Positions 1 to 8,641 of a DNA stretch of 11,692 nucleotides are shown piece after piece. Positions within the stretch are counted from its first letter, which is position 1. The number at the start of each line of letters is the position of its first letter. The translations under genes were made by a program, and so were the position numbers. The stretch is from Kalaharituber pfeilii. Its lineage: Eukaryota; Ascomycota; Pezizomycetes; Pezizales; Pezizaceae. The stretch covers positions 1-11,692 of the forward strand of contig WHUZ01000327.1 of the NCBI GenBank assembly GCA_015179045.1, read 5' to 3'. The notes beneath the pieces are model-generated. The model made no database searches. It saw only the letters and a program-made list of their open reading frames with translations, and was not told where the DNA came from.

Positions 1-1134
1 CCTCATTAGCAGATCCGAAATCAAAATGTATTTAAAGAAACTTAGTACCATTACTGATTGGCCTGTACCAATAAAGAAGAAGGAGGTCTAAAAGTTCTTA
101 GGTTTCATGAATTACTATTGCCGATTCATCCAAAACTACAGTGCCAAAACCCAACTGCTGACTCAACTGACTAGAAATGTACCTTTTACTTGTACTAAGG
201 CATAACAACATTCCTTTAATGAATTAAAGGATGTTTTTATGTCTACACCAATACTCCAGCAGTATGACTATACTCTACCCATGATCATGGAGACTGACAC
301 TAGCAACCAAGCTCTTGCAGGTGTACTCTCCCAATACTATATTATCAACTATATCAAAACTCTTCACCCTATTGACTTTCACTCCAAGGCCCTTAATACT
401 GTGGAACACAACTATCTCATCTATGAGAAGGAACTCCTTGCTATAGTTGACTGCTTGCGTAAATGACGCACCTGGTTATAAGGTATTTATATTAACATAT
501 ATACCAACTATCACAGTCTCACCTACTTTGCCTCCAAGCAAAGGCTTAACTCCTGACAAGCAAACTGGTATATCAAATTATGCGAGTTTAACTTCCTTAT
601 CTACTACCAAAAAGAAGTAGCTAATAGAAAGGCTGATATACTAACTAGAAGGTCTGGTAACGAATCTGCTAGACTAGAGGTACAATTACTCAAAGATAGG
701 GAACTTCTAATCAATAGAGAGCCTATCAAATGAGATTATAACCTTGATGGCATCAATATTGATGACTGGGAGAGAAGAGAAGATGGGTTGTTGGTAGTAC
801 TGGAAGAACATAGACCAGAAGTCATGAAGCAATACTATGACTCTAATATTGCTAGTCATTAGGAAGTGCACCATACTTATAAAATGATTTCAAGAAACTT
901 TTACGAGGATAGATGGAAGGAAGATACCCAACACTATATTGTGAGTTGTGCTCACTGCCAAAAGGCCAAAGTAGACAGATATTCATGCAAGACACAACTT
1001 ATTTCAATACCTATAGGTATCAAACCTTTCAAAGAAATCACAATAGACTTCATCAGAGAACTACCAAAGTCAGATAGCTATAACACTATTCTCATTATTA
1101 CTAACTAGTTTACCAAAGTACAATGATACATACT
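1..1134 (+). pseudogene. Chromovirus pol fragment A1 (RT end, RNase H, integrase N-terminus)
   Basis: One reading frame (codons starting at 2, 5, 8...) runs from the window edge to the LTR of element B without any frameshift. In order it shows the end of reverse transcriptase (KFLGFMNYYCRF, about 92-130), RNase H (METDTSNQALAGVLSQ with its Asp at 296-298, then KELLAIVDC), the integrase zinc-binding region (CAHC at 947-958) and the start of the integrase core (TIDF, Asp at 1046-1048). Nine in-frame stops lie at 89, 203, 464, 479, 554, 731, 860, 1106 and 1124. Most fall where element B has Gln, Arg or Trp codons, so they fit C-to-T or G-to-A changes. The second zinc-finger His is Tyr. By eye it is roughly 80% identical in DNA to B's pol, so it is another copy of the same family. 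It is cut off by the window edge at its 5' end and by B at 1134. Confidence 0.92.
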
Positions 1135-1751
1135 TGTTACTGCCAGGCACTTCAACGTTGCTAAGCAGTAGCGATCCAGTACATATGGTATGGCTAAAGG
1201 CGAGTGACGAAGAAGAGTGGGCGAAAGGTATGTAATGAACGTAGAGTTTCGAGTAAAACTTAGGACACCGCTAGTGTCTTAATTCTTTATAACTAATGGC
1301 GGGCAGCTGGGGCTTATATAGTACGTGCCCGTCATACATAACTCGTCAATAATTAATAACATGACTATAACATGATAACATTATCTCGTAAAATAGATAA
1401 GTAAATATAGAAACAGTAACGTAATAGAAACATATAATAGCGCAGATCCTCTTTCCAAAACCAATAAGCAAATGAAGTGTTATCTATATTGCAATCGTGC
1501 ATTATTAGTAAAGGTATTGTAAGCAGCGCCGGTTGCAACGTAAGCAACATGACCAGTACTATAAGCAACGGGCATGTATTAGTGCAGTGTATGTACAAGA
1601 ACCGACACACACGTCTGTGAGGTAACCACCGAACAACCAAAGTATACCGCGGCTCACCTAGTATTGATCAGATACATCTTAGCAAGTCTTATAATGATAC
1701 GGTAGTGGTACCTTCCCGATATTCGGTAGGTCTTTACCTTTAGCCGTAACA
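1135..1751 (-). repeat. 3' LTR of element B
   Basis: Partner of the repeat at 7626-8241. On the minus strand it starts TGTTACGGC immediately after the polypurine tract and ends GGCAGTAACA at 1135, where it abuts the A1 pol fragment directly. Its own TATA core is at 1304-1321. If still active, transcription from it would run leftward into A1, antisense to A1 pol. Confidence 0.95.
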
Positions 1752-1999
1752 TCACCCCCCGTCTCAGAGGTCCTTCATCCCGAAGGCCTGCTAAGTCGAC
1801 CCGAGAGTATTGTTGACCCTTCAGTAGGTTAGTGAAGTTATCTTTTATAGCTAAGCAATTCGGCATACCATTATGCATAGTACTTGTTCGTTAACAACTT
1901 TTGTATTGACGGCCGATAGTAAGACCGGTGTGTCCTGCATAACAGTATTAGATATGTTAAGTACTAGTTCATGTAGTACTCAGATGAAATTCAAAGCCT
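1752..1999 (-). promoter_or_regulatory. 3' untranslated region and polypurine tract of element B
   Basis: Non-coding stretch between the pol stop and the 3' LTR. The polypurine tract (minus-strand ACGGGGGGTGA, core at 1760-1754) lies directly before the LTR and would prime plus-strand cDNA synthesis. At 1932-1913 the minus strand reads CACACCGGTCTTACTATCGG, found with one difference at 8802-8821 in A2; GGTATGCC recurs about 45 nt downstream in both elements. Confidence 0.75.
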
Positions 2000-2019
2000 T
2001 TAGATGTTCGGGTCTCTGG

Positions 2020-2185
2020 GCTTGCGCGGGTTATTCTCATGGAACTCTCTAATCGGTTGGATACCACGTTGAAGGTTTGCAAGTGGTTCCCATGTATCAT
2101 CGTCTTCGTTGTACCCTTACCAACAGATTCGGTATTTGACTTGACCTCGGACTCTTCTACTATCAATGACGTGGTCAATGTCGTA
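2020..2185 (-). other. Chromodomain at the C-terminus of B pol
   Basis: The minus-strand translation YDIDHVIDSRRVRGQVKYRI...CW*GYNEDDDTWEP followed by IREFHENNPRKP matches the chromodomain fold (three-strand sheet ending in K/CWxGY, then DDTWEP, then a C-terminal helix ending in EFHxxNP). In chromoviruses this domain reads histone marks, such as H3K9 methylation, and steers integration into heterochromatin. One TAA replaces the residue between W and G. It follows the integrase C-terminal domain and a linker rich in Asp and Glu, with the pol stop 18 nt later. Confidence 0.9.
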
Positions 2186-2289
2186 GTAGAATTCTTCTTC
2201 ATTATCGTCGAGGTCTATTTGGTCTTCGTTTCGGACTCGGTATGGCTTTAGAAGGCTGGTCTGGATGACTTTATGAAGGTGGATGTCTC

Positions 2290-3250
2290 AAGGTAAGTCG
2301 AGTTCATAGGCATGCCGACTAACAACTCTCTTGAACTTATAGGGACCAATGTACTTATTGCTAAGTACTCTATTATTGCCAGTGACAACCCGAAGGTTGC
2401 GTCGATCAATAAGGACTTGGTCTCCTACTCGGAACTGACGAGACTTCTCAATGTGAAGTTGAGACCTCTTGTCATTTATGTTTTTGAGAGTGTCATGGAT
2501 GTCATTATGAACTGTAGTCATCTGTCGAGCCAGTCTTCTGCTGCCAGTGATGCGAAGGTATGGTCGTCCGAAACGTGAATGGTTTTGGGTTGAATCCATA
2601 TAAGCTTTCGAAGGGTGTGTAACCATAGGTAGAGGTACGTGAGGAGTTGTATGCGAGCTCGGCTAGGGGTAGCCAAGTAGTCCAACGGTTTTGACGATTG
2701 TGGTAGAAGATACGTAGGTACTGTTTCAATGTTTGGATGGCTCTTTCGGAAGGTCCATCAGTCTGAGGATAGTAGGCAGTGGAGAGTCGGAGCTTGATGT
2801 CAAGCTTGTTGTTGATCTCTTTTTAGCATGCAGAGGCAAATTGTGGTCCACGGTCGGAGGTAATTGCGAGGGGTCGATCGTAGTGTCACCATATCTCGTT
2901 GATGTAAACAGATGCGACATCGGTAGCTGTCCAAGTCGTCTTGGCCAGTATGTATACGTTGTACTTTAGTAAACGGTTCAGTAATGACGAGGATAGCATT
3001 GAAGCCTTCTGAACTCTGGTAGTTCTCCGACGAAGTCTATTGCAATTTCCTCGAAAGGTTTGATACCTGTAGGCATTAGGACAAGTTGTGTCCATTGTGG
3101 GTGTCTGTCTGCTTTAGCCTTTTGACAGAGGATACAACTTGCAATGTAGTGTTGGGTATCTTCCTTCCATCCATCCCAGTAAAAGTTTCTTGAGATAATT
3201 TCATGAGTGCAGTGCACTCCCCAATGACTAGCAATATCGGAGTCGTCGCA
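2290..3250 (-). other. Integrase domain of B pol (zinc finger, DDE core, C-terminal domain)
   Basis: Integrase inserts the cDNA. The HHCC zinc finger is seen as SHWGVHCTH... with SCILCQKAK about 25 residues later. The core keeps all three acidic residues: Asp in AIDFVGELP (3037-3035), Asp in ITSDRGPQFAS (2855-2853) and Glu in PSERAIQTLK (2747-2745). The last two are separated by 35 residues, as expected for D-X35-E. The C-terminal part contains FRVGDQVLIDRRNL and NKYIGPYKF, the GPY/F region of Ty3/gypsy integrases. Single inserted bases near 3018 and 2950, a stop in EIW*HYDR and another in SAC*KEIN, and a shift near 2520 break the frame. Confidence 0.92.
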
Positions 3251-3439
3251 TTACTTCATGATTTCAGGCCGGTGTTCTTCGGGTACTACTAACAACCTGT
3301 CTTCTCTTCTTTCCCAGTTGTCGATGTTGATGCCATCGTAGTCTCGTTCGACAGGTTCTCCATTAATTAGGAGTTGCCCGTCTTTGAGTAGTTGTACTTC
3401 AAGTCTAGCGGGTTCGTCGCTGGACCTTCTAGTTAATGC

Positions 3440-3910
3440 ATCGGCCTTCCCGTTATCTACTCCTTTCCGGTAGTGGATAAGGAAGTCAAACTCGAATAAT
3501 TTGATATACCAGTTTGCTTGTTGGGAGTTGAGCCTTTACTTGGAGGCAAAGTAAGTGAGGCTATGATGGTCAGTATATATGTCAACGTAGATACCTTATA
3601 GCCAGGTGCGCCATTTATGGAAGCAGTCAACTATTGCAAGGAGTTCCTTGTTATGGATAGGATAGTTTCGTTCTGCAGGGTTGAGAGCCCTGGAGTGGAA
3701 GTTGATAGGGTGAAGAGTTTTGACTTAGTTAGTAGTATGGTATTGGGAGAGTACACCTGCAAGAGCTTGGTTGCTAGCGTTAGTCTCTATGATCATGGGT
3801 AGAGTGCAGTTGTACTGCCGGAGTATGGGTACGGACGTGAAGGCATCCTTTAATTTGTTAAAGGAGTGTTGTTGTATTTTAGTCTAGTTAAAAGGTACAT
3901 TTCCAGTCAG
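3440..3910 (-). other. RNase H domain of B pol
   Basis: Follows RT in the same frame. IIETNASNQALAGVLSQ aligns with METDTSNQALAGVLSQ of the A1 copy, showing that the first catalytic Asp is Asn here (codon at 3781-3779). Glu in NKELLAIVDC and Asp in IYTDHHSLTYFASK are kept. Stops are present after HTTN, TWL and FASK. A1 keeps Gln where B has the stop after FASK but has its own stop four codons later, so these two copies decayed independently. Confidence 0.88.
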
Positions 3911-4700
3911 TTAGGTTAGCAGTCGGGTTTTGGCGCTGTAGTTTTGGATGAATCGGCAATAATAGTTCGCAAAACTCAAGAACTTTTGGACCTCCTTCTT
4001 CTTTGTTGGTATAGGCCAGTCGGCGATGGCACTAAGTTTCTTCAGATCTATTTTAATTTCGGATCCGTTGATGAGGTGGCCGAGGAACGTTGTTTCTTTG
4101 ACGTAGAATTCCGACTTCATGAGGTTGATGGCAAGTCCGTGTTCGGCGAGCTTAGCTAGGACTTGTTCTACTATCTTTTGGTATTTCTGTTCGGTCCTTC
4201 CTCCATAGATTAGTATGTTATCGATGTACCAGACTACTCCGTCGATATCCTTTAGTATCTTGTCCATCATTTCTTAGAATGAGGCAGGGGCATTAATCAA
4301 ACCGAAGGGCATGACGGTATATTCGAACAAGCCTTTCTTTGTCTTAAAGGCAGTCTTCCATTCGTTGCTAGACTTGATTCGAATAAGGTAGTAGCCGGTT
4401 TTGAGGTCAAATTTGGTGAACCATTTGGCTCTTTGGGTCTTTTCGAGGAGTTCGGCCATGAGTGGTAGGGGGTATCAGTTTGGGATAGTAAGCTTATTAA
4501 GCTACCGATAGTCCACACATAACCGTAGTGATCCATCCTTTTTCCAAACAAAAAGTATCAGTATGCCGGCCACTGATCGGGACTGTCTAATTTTCCCGGT
4601 AGGGAGGTGCTCTTCCAAGTATCTCTTCAGAGCTTCATCTTCCTCCTACGTTGTCTTATATATCGGGCCATTAGGTACTTTAGCATTAGGGTCTTTAAGT
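3911..4700 (-). other. Reverse transcriptase domain of B pol, catalytic YIDD changed to YIDN
   Basis: RNA/DNA-dependent DNA polymerase domain of a Ty3/gypsy element. Visible in order: [31 protein letters not shown] (motif A, with catalytic Asp), [14 protein letters not shown] (motif B), WYIDNILIYGG (motif C, YIDN at 4228-4217), TTFLGHLI and KEVQKFLSFANYYCRFI. The second Asp of the YXDD box is Asn (codon AAC; GAC is one G-to-A step away), so this copy should be catalytically dead. In-frame stops separate several of these motifs, for example just after APASF at 4273-4271. Confidence 0.92.
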
Positions 4701-4735
4701 GGGATTTTGTGATCCCAAGGTCTATGAGGGGGTAA

Positions 4736-5353
4736 TCAGCAAGCCTGTTCTTTGGAAAAAACTTCAGCGTAACAGGAGTACCATTTGTATGCATCAATCA
4801 TTAGCAGTATATCTCCTTCCTCCCACGATTCCTTGTCTAAGTCTAAAATAGAAACAGAAGGGAGATTAACAAGAGTACAAGGAATAGTTAAACCAGAAAC
4901 ATTATAAACTAAATACCGATTAGGACAATCCACCGAAAATCCCTTTGCCGAAAACCAAGACAATCCCAAAAGAAGTTCCCTATCACCCATATCTAAGCAT
5001 TCCATATCCAAATCCAAAACAATCTCATCCATCTTATTTCTATAGGAATCTAAAGCAGTAAGAAAAGAAAAAGAAGTATTAACTACCATAGTTCCTCCTT
5101 TTAATAAAGATCCGTCATCTTGTCTAACCCCAATAGGTCTTTCCCTTTTTCTCCAACCCAATTTCCTACCCAAATCCAACAACATGCAAGAGACGGATGC
5201 ACCAGGGTCGATGATCGCTCTGACTTTGAGTTTGAGGTCTTGAAATTCAATGTCAGTAGCGAGGAGAGGATGATGTTCGAGAGCTTTGCCTAAGGTGCTG
5301 TCGGGCTCCCTACTCATTTCCCGACTCCGGTTCCTCCTTGATATCTTCGCCAT
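4736..5353 (-). other. Retropepsin-like protease region of B pol (longest intact frame in the window)
   Basis: 205 codons with no stop. IIDPGASVSC (residues about 48-57) aligns with the aspartic protease active site D-S/T-G; the catalytic Asp is kept but the next residue is Pro, which is unusual. RELLLGLSWFSAKGFSVDC corresponds to the C-terminal LLG motif and following hydrophobic segment of retropepsin-like domains. It ends at a TGA where relatives would have Arg or Glu, just before the LPPHRPWDHKI sequence that leads into RT. From about 5183 to 4852 codon choice changes abruptly: Leu is TTG, TTA or CTT rather than CTC, and Asp is almost always GAT rather than GAC. This suggests a different history from its neighbours. 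Confidence 0.8.
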
Positions 5354-7597
5354 CTGAGTCCAGTTCAGTAATACGGAGGGCGCCTCGGTCAGTTCATCTC
5401 TGTTTGTTTTGCGGAGCTCTCTCTATCCGGTTCTCGAGAGTCTTGGCAGTCCCCGCATCTCGTTTTCGCTTATTGTCGCCCTTGGATTCTATGTATATCC
5501 ACCCTAGCTAGCACTCCTTTTCTTTGTGACCTTTCCATACATATTTCCCATATTCTCCTTGAGCTTTCCGGTCTTGTTTCACCTAAGGCAGTACACTGTC
5601 GTAGTTCCTTAGGTTCTGGGGTGTATGGCGTACTGAGGGAGCAGAGGATGATTGAGAAGTTGAGGTGTTGGTATTCTTTCATGAAGGGCCAGAGTAGGTT
5701 AAGGCTAATGGGTGGTTACGTACCCGGCGATCGAAATAGCGAGTAGTTTGAACTCCTTCCAGTTGGTCATCAACTAAGGGTGTCCTGCCATTAGGTTCTG
5801 AACTTGAATCTTGAGATTTGGCATTACAATAGCGATGAGAGCTTGATCTGGTACTTTGGCCAGTCAATTAAGCCCGTCGATCTCTGTGAAGAAGTCAATA
5901 ATAGTTTCAGTGTGCTTTACCCTTTGGAGTTTTTGCACAGCTTCGGCGGTTTCCTGCAGATTAGAGTATGTGGCCCGAATGAGCACTTCGGCTTCTGTCC
6001 AGGTCGCTACTATGTCCTTAGTATCTCGCCACCAGTCTGATGCTTTTCCCTCCATATATTGGCTAAGCAGGTCGAGTCGAAGTTGGTTGCTGTCAGCTCC
6101 AGTCATCTGGAAATATGATTGGAGCCAGTGGAAAAAATTGTTCACTTTGTCCCATCTCCCATTGAAGGTTGGGATGTTAACTCAGAGTCAGACTTTCGGG
6201 CCTTGCCGAGGCGGAGAGGGATCTCTCAGCAGAGGAGGTCGTCGTCCACCAAAGGGAGGTCCGCCACCACTACTACCATGAGGATCTGGAGTAGGAGGTG
6301 GGTCACCACCAGGAGGGGCCGGAGGATCCAGAGATGGAGCAGAAAGTGTTCTAGAGGGTGTCTTCTTCTTGTCCTCGGCATATAAGAAGTGTAGGATCTG
6401 GTCCAACGTATTGCCCATAGTATTCATGTTGCTGATGAGGGGGTTTAGTTCATTCAAGAAGAAATCTTTGAGCCCAGCTTTTTGTCAAAGGAGGGCATCA
6501 TTAAATTGGACGCTTTGGTTGTTCAATGCATCGTTAAATTGGGCGGCTTGGGCTGCAACAACAGCATCGAGCTTTTCCTCCAGAGCTCTCAGGTTAGCTA
6601 TTGTGGTGTCATTATCTGCCTTCCGCTGAGCTGCGAACTGGTTAGTTAAATTGGTGACTCCAGTTAGTGCTTGTTGGGCCTCTGATTTGGCATGCTCTGC
6701 AGTCTCCTTGAGTTTGTTGGCAGTCTCGTTCGCTACTTTCTATATTTCCTTCATCTCCGGTATCTCCTTATATGGTACTGGAGAGCTATCAGTGGGGTCC
6801 GCAGATCGAGTGGTAGCTTTAGCCAAGGAGGCTGCGGGTTTGGCCGAGGAGGCTGCAAGTTTGGCCATTGAGGGGGTAGGTTTAGCCCTTTCCTTTCTCT
6901 TAGTGCTAGATGGTTCTCCTAACTTCTCCATGATTGCTCGAGGCAGGGGAGCTGTGGGGCGCGGTGACTGCAGAAGGAGGTACTATTGGGGCGTAGGCCA
7001 CAAGGTTTCTATCTTAAAATGGCCAGTCCCATAGCTCATCCCGGGTGTTGCGTATGATGGCGTATAGGCAATATAATGCTGCGATTGCGGGTGTATCGTC
7101 AAAAGTTGCCCGCGGGGTCTTGCCTGTATTTCCTGAGCTTCCGGGACGATGGTATCAGTTTCATCATCATTATTACCCATGTGGAGAGGGAATGGTGAGC
7201 GAGAGGTTATAAATAGATCGGTCACGAGGGGGGTAGTGACGTCTATGGAATCGTCAGTTGATGCTGCTAACACCATAGTTTATGCGAGTCTAGCTCTTTG
7301 CGCGAGGGAGAGATACGAGTGGGTGATATCTAGCTCTCACTGTGTAGTATTTAGCTGTAATACTAGCCAGCGGATATGGTCGTCGGTGACTAGCCGGAGC
7401 TGGTGGCTCTCGTCAACCTCTTGCCACAAAAATTCAACGTCAGCACGGAGTTGTTCTTGCTGCAATTGCTGCGATACAAGCTCGTCATGGTAGAAGTCAA
7501 CCTGCTTTCTTAGTTCTTATGTGCGGGTTAATACATGGTGGTTATTAGCAATTATTAGGCACACAAGTAGTATGATCAGGAGTAGAACGTGGAGCAT
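5310..7597 (-). pseudogene. gag of element B: hydrophobic N-terminus, coiled coil, capsid, decayed zinc knuckle
   Basis: Gag would form the retrotransposon particle. The start ATG at 7597-7595 is 29 nt inside the 5' LTR edge, and one frame (interrupted by stops) runs from it to about 5740. In order: a hydrophobic stretch MLHVLLLIILLVCLIIA (residues 1-17); a Gln/Leu/Glu-rich coiled-coil-like region to about residue 85; an Ala/Lys/Ser/Pro-rich part; a second helical Ala/Gln/Glu-rich part (about 6740-6480); a Pro/Gly-rich linker (6400-6190); and a retrotransposon gag capsid domain (WLQSYFQMTGAD, YMEGKASDWWRD) at about 6160-5740. A 1-nt shift near 5735 moves the coding frame, which then leads to YGKYVWKGHKEKEC (5552-5511). 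This is a CX2CX4HX4C zinc knuckle whose first two Cys are Tyr, each one G-to-A step away. At least eight in-frame stops are present (e.g. 7519, 6985, 6742, 6190, 5866). The frame ends at 5310 and overlaps pol. Confidence 0.85.
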
Positions 7598-7625
7598 GGG
7601 GATAAGTAAAAGAGCAGTGGTGTAG

Positions 7626-8241
7626 TGTTACTGCCAGGTGCTTTAACGTTGCTAAGCAGCAGCAGTCCAGTACTTATGGTATGGCTAAAGGCAAGCGACG
7701 AAGAAGAGCGGGCAAAAGGTACGTCATAGATGTAGAGTTTTAGTAAAACTTAGGACACCGCTAGTGTCTTAATTCATTATAACTAACAGTGGGCAGCTGG
7801 GGCTTATATAGTAAGTGCCCATCATACATGACTCGTCAATAATTAATAACATGACTGTAACATGATAATACTATCTCGTAAAATATATAAGTAAATATAG
7901 AGATAGTAACGTAATAGAAACATATGATAACGCAGATCCCCTTTCCAAAACCAATAAGCAAGTGAAGCATTATCTATGTTGCAACCGTGTATTATTAGTA
8001 AAGGTATTGTAAGCGGCGCCAGTTGCAATGTAGGCAACGTGACCAGCACCATAAGCAACGTGCATGTATTAGTGCAGTGTACGTACAAGAACCGACACAC
8101 ATGTCTGTGAGGTAATAACCGAACAACCAAAGTGTACCGCGGCTCGCCTAGTATTGATCAGATACATCTTAGCAAGTCTTATAATGGTACGGCGGTGGTA
8201 CCTTCTCGATATTTGGTAGGTCTTTACCTTTAGCCATAACA
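7626..8241 (-). repeat. 5' LTR of element B
   Basis: About 90% identical to 1135-1751 by hand alignment; this copy should drive transcription leftward into gag. On the minus strand it starts TGTTATGGC and ends GGCAGTAACA. U3 contains a TATA core (7794-7811) followed by a conserved short inverted repeat, matching the expected U3-R junction. U3 also holds an open frame of 95 codons (8130-7843, minus) that is open in the other LTR as well. Confidence 0.95.
7794..7811 (-). promoter_or_regulatory. LTR core promoter (TATA) of element B
   Basis: Minus-strand CTATATAAGCCCCAGCTG. It is identical in the 3' LTR (1304-1321) and nearly identical to 9402-9419 in the A2 LTR. It precedes gag and a conserved inverted repeat by a distance that fits a TATA box and an RNA start about 30 nt downstream. 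The start site itself is inferred, not seen. Confidence 0.65.
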
Positions 8242-8641
8242 GCTGCACTATACACTGGTAAAAAACACTTTGACAACTCAAGACATCGCCAACGCCTTCA
8301 ATGACATCCTTAGGCAATTTGGTCTACCCTGCCACATCACCTCTGAATGTGGACTACAATTTGCCTCAGCCCTTCGAAAAGACATTGTAGAACTTTAATT
8401 CTGTACCGCTTACCACCCCCAGACTGACAGAGTCTCTGATGCGCAACGTCTCATATTGTAGAGAGTGTGTAATACAGACTTCCAAATAGTATCTCCACAT
8501 CTTCTATGACTGAACTATAGTAGAGATAACGAGACTTAGAAAATGGTTGAGAATCTTTGTAGATTGTTGGAATCTATCAGAGAGTTCTACGATCAATATC
8601 CGAGGAAGCCTTTGGGACCCTATGGTCCAATAAAACATTGA
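8242..8641 (+). pseudogene. Chromovirus A2 pol remnant: integrase core fused to chromodomain by deletion
   Basis: A single frame from 8243 reads LHYTLVKNTLTTQDIANAF, then ITSECGLQFAS and TAYHPQTDRVSDAQR, which are Ty3/gypsy integrase core motifs. It passes with no frame change into RVCNTDFQ...SPHLL, RDNET, MVENL and SIREFYDQYPRKPLGP, which is a chromodomain, and stops at TGA 8639-8641. The rest of the integrase C-terminus, including GPY/F, is missing, so an internal in-frame deletion lies near 8440-8455. The second catalytic Asp is Glu (8345-8347) and the catalytic Glu position is Asp (8438-8440), with shortened spacing. Stops sit at 8396, 8459, 8504 and 8540. Similarity to B is only moderate (about 45% of residues by eye), clearly lower than A1 to B, so A2 is another family. 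Confidence 0.85.

Larger units (their letters stand above)
2000..5422 (-). pseudogene. pol of element B: protease-RT-RNase H-integrase-chromodomain
   Basis: The polyprotein frame opens after a stop at 5425 and ends with TAA at 2002-2000. It overlaps gag by about 110 nt. Pol lies one nucleotide forward of the zinc-knuckle frame, which would fit +1 frameshifting as known for Ty3, but decay indels make this uncertain. The frame is shared from protease through RT and RNase H to the start of integrase. It then shifts near 3018 and 2950 by single inserted bases relative to A1, and again near 2520. More than ten in-frame stops occur, mostly explicable as CAA, CAG, CGA or TGG mutated by a transition. 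Domains are listed separately. The protein would cleave Gag-Pol, copy the RNA into cDNA and integrate it; no part is likely functional in this copy. Confidence 0.9.
1135..8241 (-). mobile_element. Full-length Ty3/gypsy chromovirus, element B
   Basis: A 7,107-bp LTR retrotransposon on the minus strand. Two direct repeats, 1135-1751 and 7626-8241, start TGTTACTGCC and end GTAACA or ATAACA. Read on the minus strand the order is 5' LTR, gag, protease, RT, RNase H, integrase, chromodomain, polypurine tract, 3' LTR, which is the Ty3/gypsy order; the C-terminal chromodomain places it among chromoviruses. Gag and pol are broken by many stops, several frameshifts and lost catalytic residues, so it is not autonomous now. 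The LTRs differ at about 60 positions by hand count, mostly transitions, so insertion is old or mutation was fast. The 5-bp flanks (ATACT on the left, GCTGC on the right) do not match. The sequence after the 5' LTR (CTACACCACTGC on the minus strand) lacks the TGG expected of a primer-binding site for a tRNA 3' end. Confidence 0.95.

Noticed and set aside
2039..2251. 70-codon hydrophobic frame on the plus strand
   Set aside because: Antisense to the acidic linker and chromodomain of pol; Asp/Glu codons read backwards give Val/Phe/Ile.
5856..6281. 141-codon frame on the plus strand
   Set aside because: Antisense shadow of the gag capsid and Pro/Gly-rich linker, which are well supported on the minus strand.
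6651..7034. 127-codon frame on the plus strand, Ala/Leu-rich
   Set aside because: Antisense to the Ala/Lys/Ser-rich part of gag; low-complexity mirror of that region.
7597..7625. tRNA primer-binding site of element B
   Set aside because: The minus-strand sequence CTACACCACTGCTC has no TGG start and no tRNA 3' end was recognised as its complement; a half-tRNA or self-primer remains open.
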